Shown here piece after piece: positions 34,849 through 43,181 of a DNA stretch of 48,850 nucleotides. This DNA comes from a bacterium (GTDB lineage Bacteria; Myxococcota_A; Bradymonadia; UBA7976; UBA1532), in assembly GCA_030427205.1 (NCBI GenBank), contig JAUHXC010000063.1:1-48850 (forward strand). The letters are read 5' to 3'. The notes beneath the pieces were generated by a model. The model did no database searches. It saw nothing but the letters and a program-made list of their open reading frames with translations, and was not told the origin of the DNA. The first letter of the stretch is position 1; each line of letters begins with the position of its first letter. The position numbers were made by a program, and so were the translations under genes.

Positions 34849-34864
34849 TCGAGGCGCAGACAAG
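34849..34864 (-). promoter_or_regulatory. Shared 16-bp motif, copy 2
   Basis: TCGAGGCGCAGACAAG (plus strand), 49 bp upstream of the coiled-coil gene start at 34800, followed outward by an A-rich stretch. Confidence 0.5.
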
Positions 34865-35047
34865 AAGAAAATGGGCACCCGCTCGATTTTTTTGTTGGGC
34901 GCCGAGCGGGTCGGGTCATCGATCGTCGCGGGCTGCGACGTGGTGCGCTTGGTCCGTCGTGGTCTGCCATGCGCAGGTCGCGGTCGGGGCGCGCGCTGTC
35001 CGTACTACCCCCGCGGTCCGGGCGGGACGCGCGAAGCCGCGAGCCGG

Positions 35048-35184
35048 CAACTCTCCAGCAAACCGCCGGCAACTCACCGCCAAACCGCTGGCAACTCACC
35101 GCCAAACGACGGGCAACCGGCCCGTCAATGGGTCCGCCAACGGACGGGGAACGGGACCGTCAACGGGTCCGGCAATCGGGCGGG
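35048..35184 (+). repeat. CAA-phased 11/12-bp array
   Basis: CAA (once GAA) recurs at 35048, 35059, 35070, 35081, 35092, 35103, 35114, then 35126, 35138, 35149, 35161 and 35173. The first steps are exactly 11 bp and include a 22-bp dimer, GCCGGCAACTC-ACCGCCAAACC, present about three times. Later units drift to 12 bp with CAACGG or CAATCGG cores. It lies between the coiled-coil gene and the XRE-type regulator. Confidence 0.75.
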
Positions 35185-35232
35185 CGGGCCCCGCGGGCCC
35201 AGCCAGCGGCAAGAATCGGCGCCCAGCGAGCG

Positions 35233-35541
35233 CTAATCGCCGTCCCAGACCCCGATCTCGGCCTTTCTGGCCAGCCGTGAGCGGTGTTCGAGCGCTTCTG
35301 GCCCGTCGGGGATGTCGGCGAGCAGATCGCGCGCTCGTACGCCGAGGGTCGCCGCAACGTAGGTGAGGGTGCGCAGCGTGCACGGCCGCTCGCGCAGCAG
35401 GCTGAACATCGTCGAGCGGTTCACCCCCGACGTCGGCCCGAGATCCGTCAGCCGGATGCCCTGCTCCTTGGCCAGCTTGCGCACCCACCACGCGGCCCGC
35501 TCGATGTCCTCGGCGAGCAGCGTGTCCCGATCGACGTCCAT
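35233..35541 (-). CDS. XRE-family helix-turn-helix regulator
   Basis: The protein has 102 residues from ATG 35541; a GTG 12 bp upstream is possible but has no ribosome site. A Cro/C1-type HTH is visible: QGIRLTDLGPTSGVNRSTMF, then SLLRERPCTLRTLTYVAATL and GVRARDLL, preceded by an acidic helix (AEDIERAAWWVRKLAKE). It is divergent from the 110-residue gene at 35669. The 127-bp gap is AT-rich and probably holds both promoters, with autoregulation likely as in other phage-like repressors. Confidence 0.8.
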   Translation of the reverse strand: MDVDRDTLLAEDIERAAWWVRKLAKEQGIRLTDLGPTSGVNRSTMFSLLRERPCTLRTLTYVAATLGVRARDLLADIPDGPEALEHRSRLARKAEIGVWDGD

Positions 35542-35668
35542 CTCGAACCCCACGCGGTCGATTCAGCCGAAAAAGAAGGGGGGCATCTTCAACTTTCAAT
35601 CTGATTATGTAAACCATCAGGTCGCGCCAGATGAGGCGCTGGATCCGCTGAAAGCCAAGGAGTACGGC
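35542..35668. promoter_or_regulatory. Divergent promoter region, AT-rich
   Basis: Between the XRE regulator (-) and the gene at 35669 (+). The segment near 35588-35618 (TTCAACTTTCAATCTGATTA onward) is the most AT-rich stretch nearby and offers TTCAAC/TATGTA-like boxes on the plus strand and TACATAAT on the minus strand. AAGGAG serves the plus gene. Confidence 0.4.
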
Positions 35669-36001
35669 ATGGCCGACGACACCACCGGTGTATCCGAACA
35701 CCTGCGCGAGCACCTCGCCGCGCTCACCAGCGACCCGCTGATCCCGAGGCTCTGGCGCCAGCGGGCGGTCGAGTTGATCGAGCTGCTGCCACCCGAACCG
35801 CACCTTGATCCGCGCACGGCGTCGCCCGAGGCGCGGGCGTCGGATCTCATCGCCGCGGCCCGGCTCTACCGCGATCTGTGGGCCGTCTTCTGCCGCTTCG
35901 AGGCGGCGGTGGTCGGGGCGCGCGCTGAGCCGGAGCACGCGGATTGGCGGGCCGACGCCGTCGAGCTGGTCGACCAGTTCAACCGCGGCGCGGCGCAGTA
36001 G
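35669..36001 (+). CDS. Hypothetical protein, 110 residues
   Basis: It starts MADDTTGVSEHLREHLAALT; AAGGAG lies 8 bp upstream. It is all-helical and acidic (WRQRAVELIELLPPEPH, FEAAVVGARAEPEHADW) with two related helical halves (AVELIELL and AVELVDQF), which suggests an internal duplication. It has no signal or membrane span. Divergent from the XRE regulator, so probably under its control, in the manner of phage regulatory modules. Function unknown. Confidence 0.6.
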   Translation: MADDTTGVSEHLREHLAALTSDPLIPRLWRQRAVELIELLPPEPHLDPRTASPEARASDLIAAARLYRDLWAVFCRFEAAVVGARAEPEHADWRADAVELVDQFNRGAAQ

Positions 36002-36021
36002 GGCCGCGGGCGGCGAGGGCA

Positions 36022-36420
36022 TTACCCACCCCCGGCGTCCGGCTGCGCTGCGCCATCGTCGAGCTTGGCCGGTGGTTCGTCCCCTGATGCCGAGCCTGAG
36101 TCTTGATCGGCGCCCTTGGTCTTGCCAAATCTGTCGGCCATTCGGTTGACCCGCTCGATGAAGTGATCGGCGATGTCGAACGCCTTGTCGATGTTGTCGG
36201 ACAGCCCGGCCTTTGCTGCATTGGGCCTTGGCGCCTTCCGGCTCAGCTCCGGTCGAATGCCCGCGTGCTTGATCCGGCTGATCTCCACCTCCAGCAACAC
36301 CTCGCGGGCCTTCTGCTCCATGTCGGCGTTGAGGCGCGCGTTCTTCGCGGCCCGCGCTGACATCTTGCCGCCGCGGGTGACTTGCTTCCGCAGGTTCTGA
36401 CGCACCTGATCGCTTTGCAA
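36022..36420 (-). CDS. Hypothetical helical protein, probably the C-terminal piece of a broken gene
   Basis: The frame has 132 residues. The first possible start is TTG 36420; ATG 36363 (MSARAAKNARLN) is the alternative, and neither has a convincing ribosome site. It is basic and helical (RQNLRKQVTRGGKMSARAAK, MEQKAREVLLEVEISRIKHA) with an acidic low-complexity end. The same frame continues sensibly upstream of TTG (CIIFIPCSGSAQTDALQSDQ), which suggests the segment was once joined to the coding remains at 36421-36912. Confidence 0.4.
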   Translation of the reverse strand: MQSDQVRQNLRKQVTRGGKMSARAAKNARLNADMEQKAREVLLEVEISRIKHAGIRPELSRKAPRPNAAKAGLSDNIDKAFDIADHFIERVNRMADRFGKTKGADQDSGSASGDEPPAKLDDGAAQPDAGGG

Positions 36421-36912
36421 GGCGTCGGTCTGCGCCGAGCCGGAGCAGGGGATGAAGATGATGCAGGAGCGCCCGGTCGGAGACCAGCGTGCCCAGGGTC
36501 CCCACCGTGCGATCGTCGAAGTCGCCGCCGTCGTTGTCGTACGCGTCGATGTTGGAGTCGGCGCCTATGTGCTGTGTGCTGTTGGCCACGAAGCCGTCGG
36601 CGGCGGCGGCCTGCCCGAAGCCGAGCTTGCCGAGCACCTCTTGGATGCGATCTTACAGCGACCGGACATTGAAACTGACCAGGGATCGCGCAGACCGATT
36701 CGTCGAGGGCAAGGCGCGAGACGCAGGCGCTGCTGGGGGCAACGGCAAGTCGAGCAACGCCGCCATCGGCGAATCGGACCAGCGAGCACGGTCAGGTTCA
36801 GTGTACGGTTGCTGTAGCGTGGCGCGGAAGCCTCGGCGCTGCCCTCGCCGGCGTCGAGGCGGCGCCAGAACGCGGCGGGTACGGTCTCGATGGTCCAGGG
36901 CAACGGCAGCAT
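36421..36912 (-). pseudogene. Frame-disrupted 5' part of the 36022 gene
   Basis: The piece starts MLPLPWTIETVPAAFWRRLD in one frame and reads to about LTVLAGP. A second frame then gives MAALLDLPLPPAAPASRALP and continues to SFNVRSL-TAA. After that TAA the same frame resumes as DRIQEVLGKLGFGQAAAADG and SNIDAYDNDGGDFDDR. A further shift is needed to reach the 36022-36420 frame. So at least two frameshifts and one nonsense codon (TAA where CAA/Gln would fit) break one original gene of roughly 290 codons. Product unknown. Confidence 0.5.
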
Positions 36913-36990
36913 GGGTCTCCTCGGGCCGGGTCGGCTGGCCTCGCAGCATGAGGCCAGGCGGCTGGGCGTCCGGGCGGGCCGGAGGATCGG

Positions 36991-37808
36991 TCAGAACGCT
37001 ACCGAGAAGGTCGCGCCACCCGGGCGTAGGGTCACCGTCGGCCCATCAGGGTCGGCGAACGCCCGCCACGCGGCCACGGCGCAGAGCCCCGCGCCAAGCC
37101 CCACCGCGCCCCATCCCCCGATGTTGAGCCACGTAGCCCGTTCGCCGGCCGTGTCGTAGGTCTGCCCGGCCACGTCGCGCGCCGCATCACGCCCCGCCGC
37201 GTGGGCCGCGACGTAGTCTTTGCCGGCCGCCTCCCGCTCGGCGTCCGTCTGGACCGACAGCGCGAGAAGGGTACCGCCGACGGCGAAGGAGACCGCCGAT
37301 CCGATCAGCCACGGCAGGCTGTCCACCGAGGGCTCAGCGGTCGCAGGTTGTAGTTGGGCCGGTGGGTCGCTGGGGGTAGTCGGCTCGGCGGCAGGACGTG
37401 CCTCCACCGCCGGGGTCTCTTCGGCGAATGGCGCCGCCTCGCGATCGACCGGGGCGTATCTCGAACGAGCGCTGGCGCACGGAGCGTCGAGCCGCTCGGC
37501 GCCAGCCCGCGCGTCGGCGCGCACCGCGTCGTCCGGGCTCGCGGCCGCCACCTGCAGGTAGAGGGCGCGCGCATCGCACGCAACGGTCGAACCGTCGGAG
37601 GCCTGATGCTCGAGCACGTAGGCCAGGCTGTAGTGCAGATCGACCCGGGCTGCCTCGCAGGCCGGATCTTCCACGAGCGCCCTCAAGGTCGCCTCGGCGT
37701 CGGTCCAGGCCTCGGCGGCTATTGCGGCGCTGGCCCGGTAGCAATCGGCGCTCGCCGGGCGCACGCCGACTGCTACCGTGGCCAGGAGCGGCAGGGACAG
37801 GGCATGCT

Positions 37809-37812
<4 letters not shown>
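36991..37812 (-). CDS. Two-TM envelope protein, partner of Ser/Thr kinase 2
   Basis: The protein has 273 residues. Signal peptide (MKHALSLPLLATVAVGVRPA, cleavage near SADC), then a helical TPR-like region with spaced Cys residues (YRASAAIAAEAWTDAEATLR, VDLHYSLAYVLEHQ). A Pro/Ala linker (about 125-165) precedes two membrane spans (LPWLIGSAVSFAVGGTLLAL; WLNIGGWGAVGLGAGLCAVA). ATG overlaps the kinase stop by 4 bp (ATGA). The architecture parallels 24910-25845, though order relative to the kinase is reversed. Last gene of the 36991-40974 operon. Confidence 0.75.
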
Positions 37813-39527
<1,715 letters not shown>

Positions 39528-39558
39528 CGATCCTCTCGCGGCGCTCGGGGGTGGGTCA

Positions 39559-40974
39559 TCACGGTTGGGGGACCGTACGGACTGCCCTGAAGCCGGTGTA
39601 CTCGTCGCGGACCTCCGGTGGCGCCCCGCTGCGGGCCGCTGACCGGCAGCTCGCGGGCAAGGCCTCGAAGTAGCCCCCACGCACGCCGCGCCGCTCGCCG
39701 TCCTCGGGTCCGGTTGGGTTCGGGAGCGACCCGCCGTCGGCTGGCGGCGCGGGGTACTCGCCGTACCACGACTCGACCCACTCGCCCACGTTGCCGTGCA
39801 TGTCGCACAGGCCCCAGGGGTGCCCGGCGCCCTCCGCGGGCAGCCGGCACGCCGGGTGGGTGCCGAGGCCGTCGGGGCTGCACCAGCCCACGCGCTCGAG
39901 GTCGGCGTCGGCGTCCCCCGACCAGAAGCGGGTGGCGGTGCCGCCCCGCGCGGCGTACTCCCACTCGGCCTCGGTCGGCAGGCGGTAGCCCGAGCAGTCC
40001 GGCACGCGGGCGACGCGCTGGCACCGGCGGTTCTCGGGCGGCCGCTGACCGCATTGCTCGGCCACGTAGCACGGCTCGAGGCCCTCGGCCCGTGAGCGCT
40101 CGTTGAGGTAGGCAACCGCGCCGAACCAGTTGATGCGTTCGACCGGGCAGCGGTCGTGCGCGTCGCCCGCCCGATCACACTGCTGGTGGTAAGGCGGAAA
40201 GCTGCCGATGATATCCTGCCACTGCGCCTGCGTCACCTCGTGCACCTGCATCAGAAACGGGCGGGTGATGCGGACCAGCACTTGCGGGCCCTCGGCGTCG
40301 GCGCGCCCGGACTCGTCCGCCGGGCTGCCGAGCGTGAACACACCGGCCGGGATGCAGACCCAATCGCCGGACACCGCGTCGACCGGGATGACCGTGCCGG
40401 CCGGGCAGCCGTTGCACGGCGGGCCGCGCATGCCCTCCGCGCAGACGATCTCCTCGCAGCCGCCGTTGTCGACGACGCCGTCGCAGTCGTCGTCGATCCC
40501 GTTGCACGCCTCGGGCTCCGAGGGCAGCGGCTGCACGTTGCACACCTGGACGCCGCCTTCGCAGACCGTGAACCCCTCGGCGCTGCAGCGGGCGCGCCCG
40601 GCGACGCACAGCGCCCGCTCGTCGCTGTCCTCGTCGGTCGCGCCGTCGCAGTCGTCGTCGAGCCCGTTGCAGCGCTCCGGCCCGCAGGCGGCGCCGTCGG
40701 TGCCCATGCCCTGGTCCACGCGCGGTCCGGCGGCGTCCGGGCCGGGATTGGGGTAGAAGTCGAGCTGCGGGTCCTGGCCGCGATCAATCGCGGCGTCCGC
40801 CGGTGGCCGCGCGTCGGTCGTCGCGTCCGAATCGAGCCCGGCCTCGCGTCCGGCGTCGAGCTGCGCGCCGTCCGCATCCGTGCGGGGCCCCAGCGCCGGG
40901 CGCTCGGGGAACCACTCGACGCACCCTATGCACGCCAGCGTCAGCGCCACGCCGAGTGATCGTCCTCTGGCCAT
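39559..40974 (-). CDS. MopE-type metal-binding repeat / SUMF1-like lipoprotein, first gene of kinase 2 operon
   Basis: The protein has 471 residues; GGAGG lies 7 bp before ATG 40974. Signal MARGRSLGVALTLACIGC gives lipid at Cys18. An Asp-rich linker is followed by two MopE-type repeats (LDDDCDGATDED, IDDDCDGVVDNG), then a SUMF1 domain: WVCIPAGVFTLGSP, HEVTQAQWQDIIG, PVERINWFGAVAYLN, GYRLPTEAEWEYAARGG, CDMHGNVGEWVESWYGEYP and GVRGGYFEALPASCRSAARS. The FGE catalytic Cys before the GG-containing turn is absent. Architecture is the same as 19498-21099. Being upstream of a kinase in one operon, it may be an external sensor component; that is inference. Confidence 0.87.
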   Translation of the reverse strand: MARGRSLGVALTLACIGCVEWFPERPALGPRTDADGAQLDAGREAGLDSDATTDARPPADAAIDRGQDPQLDFYPNPGPDAAGPRVDQGMGTDGAACGPERCNGLDDDCDGATDEDSDERALCVAGRARCSAEGFTVCEGGVQVCNVQPLPSEPEACNGIDDDCDGVVDNGGCEEIVCAEGMRGPPCNGCPAGTVIPVDAVSGDWVCIPAGVFTLGSPADESGRADAEGPQVLVRITRPFLMQVHEVTQAQWQDIIGSFPPYHQQCDRAGDAHDRCPVERINWFGAVAYLNERSRAEGLEPCYVAEQCGQRPPENRRCQRVARVPDCSGYRLPTEAEWEYAARGGTATRFWSGDADADLERVGWCSPDGLGTHPACRLPAEGAGHPWGLCDMHGNVGEWVESWYGEYPAPPADGGSLPNPTGPEDGERRGVRGGYFEALPASCRSAARSGAPPEVRDEYTGFRAVRTVPQP

Positions 40975-41184
40975 CTCGTGCCTCCTGGCCGGGCCGGATC
41001 CTCGGAGCAGGTACCCGGGTCCTCGTCGTTGAGGCGGGATGCCCGCGAAGGTCGCTCCGTATGGTGCGCGCCGGCCGCTTCGTCGGTGGGCTTCTTGTCC
41101 CAGAAGGCGCAGGTCAGGTCAAAATCGCTGCCGGTGGCCGCCGGATCTGCGGTGGGCAGCCGAGAAATCGTCAACGGTGCTCCA

Positions 41185-41200
41185 TCGAAGCGCAAACCAG
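41185..41200 (-). promoter_or_regulatory. Shared 16-bp motif, copy 3
   Basis: TCGAAGCGCAAACCAG (plus strand). It is the only copy not within 60 bp of a start codon; the nearest minus-strand gene begins 211 bp downstream at 40974. Confidence 0.45.
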
Positions 41201-41420
41201 TACTTTCTGCTGCGAAACGCCGTATCGGACGGCAACAAAGCCCGAATCGCCCGAGATCCGCGCTGTATGGGCCTGTTCTCGCGGATGGAGGTGCCCGAAC
41301 AGCCAGAGGGGCTCCAGGCGCCCGCCTCGGAGGAGCGCGAGAAGAGCCAGACGTCGACCTGGGCTCCCCACGCGGTGCGCTTGACGCGGCCCGGCTCTGC
41401 CCAGACCTCCGAACCGCGGG

Positions 41421-41548
41421 ACGATGCGCGGGCGAAGCGCGGGCTGATGCGCGGGAAGGAGCGCGGGCGATGCGCGGGCTGATGCGCGGGAAGGAGCGCG
41501 GGCGATGCGGGGGCTGATGCGCGGGAAGGAGCGCGGGCGATGCGCGGG
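41421..41548 (+). repeat. 35-bp tandem array built from 11/12-bp subunits
   Basis: CTGATGCGCGGG-AAGGAGCGCGGG-CGATGCGCGGG (12+12+11) repeats three times at 41444, 41479 and 41514 almost without change, preceded by partial units from 41421. It begins 6 bp beyond the end of the integrase gene. The subunit GATGCGCGGG also builds the array at 8792-8906. Confidence 0.85.
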
Positions 41549-41553
41549 GGTGC

Positions 41554-42747
41554 TCAACGGGGTCTCTCGTTGGCGTCGGTCGTGGCCTGGATCCCGAGGG
41601 CCTGCGCCTCCAGCCTGGACACCGCGCGCAGCTTCGGCTCGATGGGCACACCGCTGTACAGCTCGGTCATCTCCTCGGACGAGTGGCCCATCTGCGAGCG
41701 GAGTACGATCCGGTCGACGCCCGCGTCGACCATCAGCGTATTGAACGTGCGCCGCAGCACCTGGGGCCCGACCCGCACGTCGAGACCGACGGCGAGGGCC
41801 GCGCGGCGCAGCGGCTTGTGCAGGCTCTCCGGTCCACGGAAGCCGCCGCGCATCGAGGGGAAGACGAGCCCCCGATCCGACACGGGCTGCTCACCGACGG
41901 CCTGCATCCGCCGATGCTCATCCAGCAGCGCGCGCATGCGGTCGGTCAGCGCGACCTCCCGCGGGTCATCGGTCTTGGTCGTGGCGACCGCCCCGTGCCA
42001 CACCGCCCGCTCGAGCGCGATCAGCCCACGCGCCTCATCGACGTCCCGCCACTCCAAGGCGTACAGCTCGCCCGCCCGCATGCCGGTGAACGCCAGCAGG
42101 TAGACTTCGGTATGGCGCTTCGGCGCAGCCCGGTCGACCTCGGCGACCACCCGGCCCAGCTCGGCGGCGCTCAGCGTGCGCGTCTCCCGCGTCCGGCCCG
42201 AGCGCCCCTTCGGCGGTCGGATGCGCACGATCGGATCGGCGACGCCGTGGTTGGCGCAGACGTCGCGCACGAACTGCACCAGCACTCGCCACCAGCCGCG
42301 GACCGTCTCGGTGCCGTACCGCTTCCCGTCCCGGCGCCGCTGCTGCTCGGCCCACTCGACCCACCGCTGGATATCCGGCCGCTGCAGCGTGTCGACGTAC
42401 AGCTCGCCGAGCACCGGCAGCACCCGCCGTTCGAGCACGTCGAGGTAGAGTTCACTGGTGCTGCGCTTCGTCCTTGCGGCGACGGCCTCGAGCCACCGCA
42501 CGGCGCAGTCGTTCAGCGAGCTCCGCGCGGGCAGGCGGGCGACGCCGCCCCGCGCCAGCACCTGCTTGAGCCGGGCCACCTCGGCGAGCACTTGCGCCCG
42601 CGGCATCGTCTCCGGCAGGGTGCGCTGGGTCTCCCGCGCCTTGCCGGTCCGCTGGTTCGTGGCGTAGACCCGGATGCGCCATCGGCCGTCCGGCAGCCTG
42701 CGGACGCCGCGCTGGCAGGTCCCCTTGTTGTTGGTCTTCTGAGGCAT
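41554..42747 (-). CDS. int: Tyrosine recombinase (phage-type integrase), intact
   Basis: The protein has 397 residues; ATG 42747 follows GGGAGG, and the longer upstream frame is rejected. Domains: a basic AP2-like arm-binding N-terminus (RGVRRLPDGRWRIRVYATNQ), a SAM-like core-binding domain (about 85-185), and a catalytic domain with Arg in FTGMRAGELYALEW, RRTFNTLMVDAG in place of HxLRH (HxxR is replaced by Q-x-L-R-R), HSS in QMGHSSEEM and Tyr in TELYSGVP. The unusual first His position (VGPQVLRRTF) is seen in some integrases. The Xis-like gene overlaps its 5' end. It is the intact homologue of the truncated gene at 33228-33536. Confidence 0.9.
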   Translation of the reverse strand: MPQKTNNKGTCQRGVRRLPDGRWRIRVYATNQRTGKARETQRTLPETMPRAQVLAEVARLKQVLARGGVARLPARSSLNDCAVRWLEAVAARTKRSTSELYLDVLERRVLPVLGELYVDTLQRPDIQRWVEWAEQQRRRDGKRYGTETVRGWWRVLVQFVRDVCANHGVADPIVRIRPPKGRSGRTRETRTLSAAELGRVVAEVDRAAPKRHTEVYLLAFTGMRAGELYALEWRDVDEARGLIALERAVWHGAVATTKTDDPREVALTDRMRALLDEHRRMQAVGEQPVSDRGLVFPSMRGGFRGPESLHKPLRRAALAVGLDVRVGPQVLRRTFNTLMVDAGVDRIVLRSQMGHSSEEMTELYSGVPIEPKLRAVSRLEAQALGIQATTDANERPR

Positions 42748-42979
42748 GCCTCCCTCCCTTGTCGGCGGCGCGCGACGAGATCTCGGCGCTCTGGCGGGCC
42801 CATGCGTCGAGCGAGGCTCGCCGGAACAGGTAGGCCCCGCGCCGTCCTCGCCGGCCATCCGGCGTGAGCCGCCCACGGGCGATGAGGGACCGGATGGCCT
42901 GCGGGCTCCGGTAGCCCAGGTAGGCGGCGGCCTCGGCGGTTGTCAGCCAGCCCGCGGGATTGGTCTCGTCGTGCGTCAT
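42452..42979 (-). CDS. Excisionase-like helix-turn-helix protein, partner of the intact integrase
   Basis: The frame has 175 codons; ATG 42979 follows GGAGG. Residues 1-75 form an AlpA/HTH_17 winged helix (GWLTTAEAAAYLGYRSPQAI, then ARGRLTPDGRRGRRGAYLFR and RASLDAWARQS). The last about 95 codons overlap the integrase in a different frame and are Arg/Ala/Gly-rich, so the functional protein may be essentially the first 80 residues. Nearly the same protein is at 33235-33816. The shared 16-bp motif (43033-43048) lies 54 bp upstream. Expected to direct excision and couple to int. Confidence 0.7.
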   Translation of the reverse strand: MTHDETNPAGWLTTAEAAAYLGYRSPQAIRSLIARGRLTPDGRRGRRGAYLFRRASLDAWARQSAEISSRAADKGGRHASEDQQQGDLPARRPQAAGRPMAHPGLRHEPADRQGAGDPAHPAGDDAAGASARRGGPAQAGAGAGRRRPPARAELAERLRRAVARGRRRKDEAQHQ

Positions 42980-43032
42980 CGCTGCCTCCATGAGGCAGTG
43001 GTTCGTGTCGCAATCCAGGCTACGAAGCGCTC

Positions 43033-43048
43033 TCGATACGCGGACAAG
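43033..43048 (-). promoter_or_regulatory. Shared 16-bp motif, copy 4
   Basis: TCGATACGCGGACAAG (plus strand), 54 bp upstream of the Xis-like gene at 42979, again followed outward by an A/T-rich tract (GTTTTTTCGAAG). Confidence 0.45.
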
Positions 43049-43141
43049 CGTTTTTTCGAAGTTCTCGTCCCGCCTTCGAGATCAGAGGGTTGGCCGCCGC
43101 TGGCACCATCATTCCGGGCAACCGGACGGCCCGCTTGCCCG

Positions 43142-43177
43142 GAATCGGGACGCTGACCCCCACCAGCGTCCCGATTC
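43142..43177 (-). terminator. Strong hairpin after caspase-like gene 3
   Basis: GAATCGGGACGCTG and CAGCGTCCCGATTC form a perfect 14-bp stem around an 8-base loop, starting 4 bp after the TAG of the caspase-like gene. There is no U-tract, which is common for high-GC hairpin terminators. It could also protect the mRNA end. Confidence 0.7.
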
Positions 43178-43181
43178 GTCG

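Larger units (their letters stand above)
34801..35232. other. Intergenic region with motif and 11-bp array
   Basis: This holds the leader of the coiled-coil gene with the shared 16-bp motif, an AT-rich patch near 34860-34895 (AAGAAGAAAATGGG, then ATTTTTTTG) likely to hold a promoter, and the CAA-phased array at 35048-35184. No protein gene is supported. Confidence 0.5.
40975..41553. other. Intergenic region with shared motif and GC array
   Basis: No gene is supported in these 579 bp. They include the ribosome site of the lipoprotein gene, the fourth-family motif at 41185-41200 with an AT-richer flank (ACTTTCTGCTGCG), and the 35-bp array at 41421-41548, which abuts the integrase stop codon. 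Confidence 0.5.

Noticed and set aside
35096..36637. A 513-residue minus-strand reading frame
   Set aside because: Only its first about 75 residues look coding, and they fit the broken gene at 36421-36912. The rest is antisense or out of frame to the XRE regulator and the 110-residue gene.
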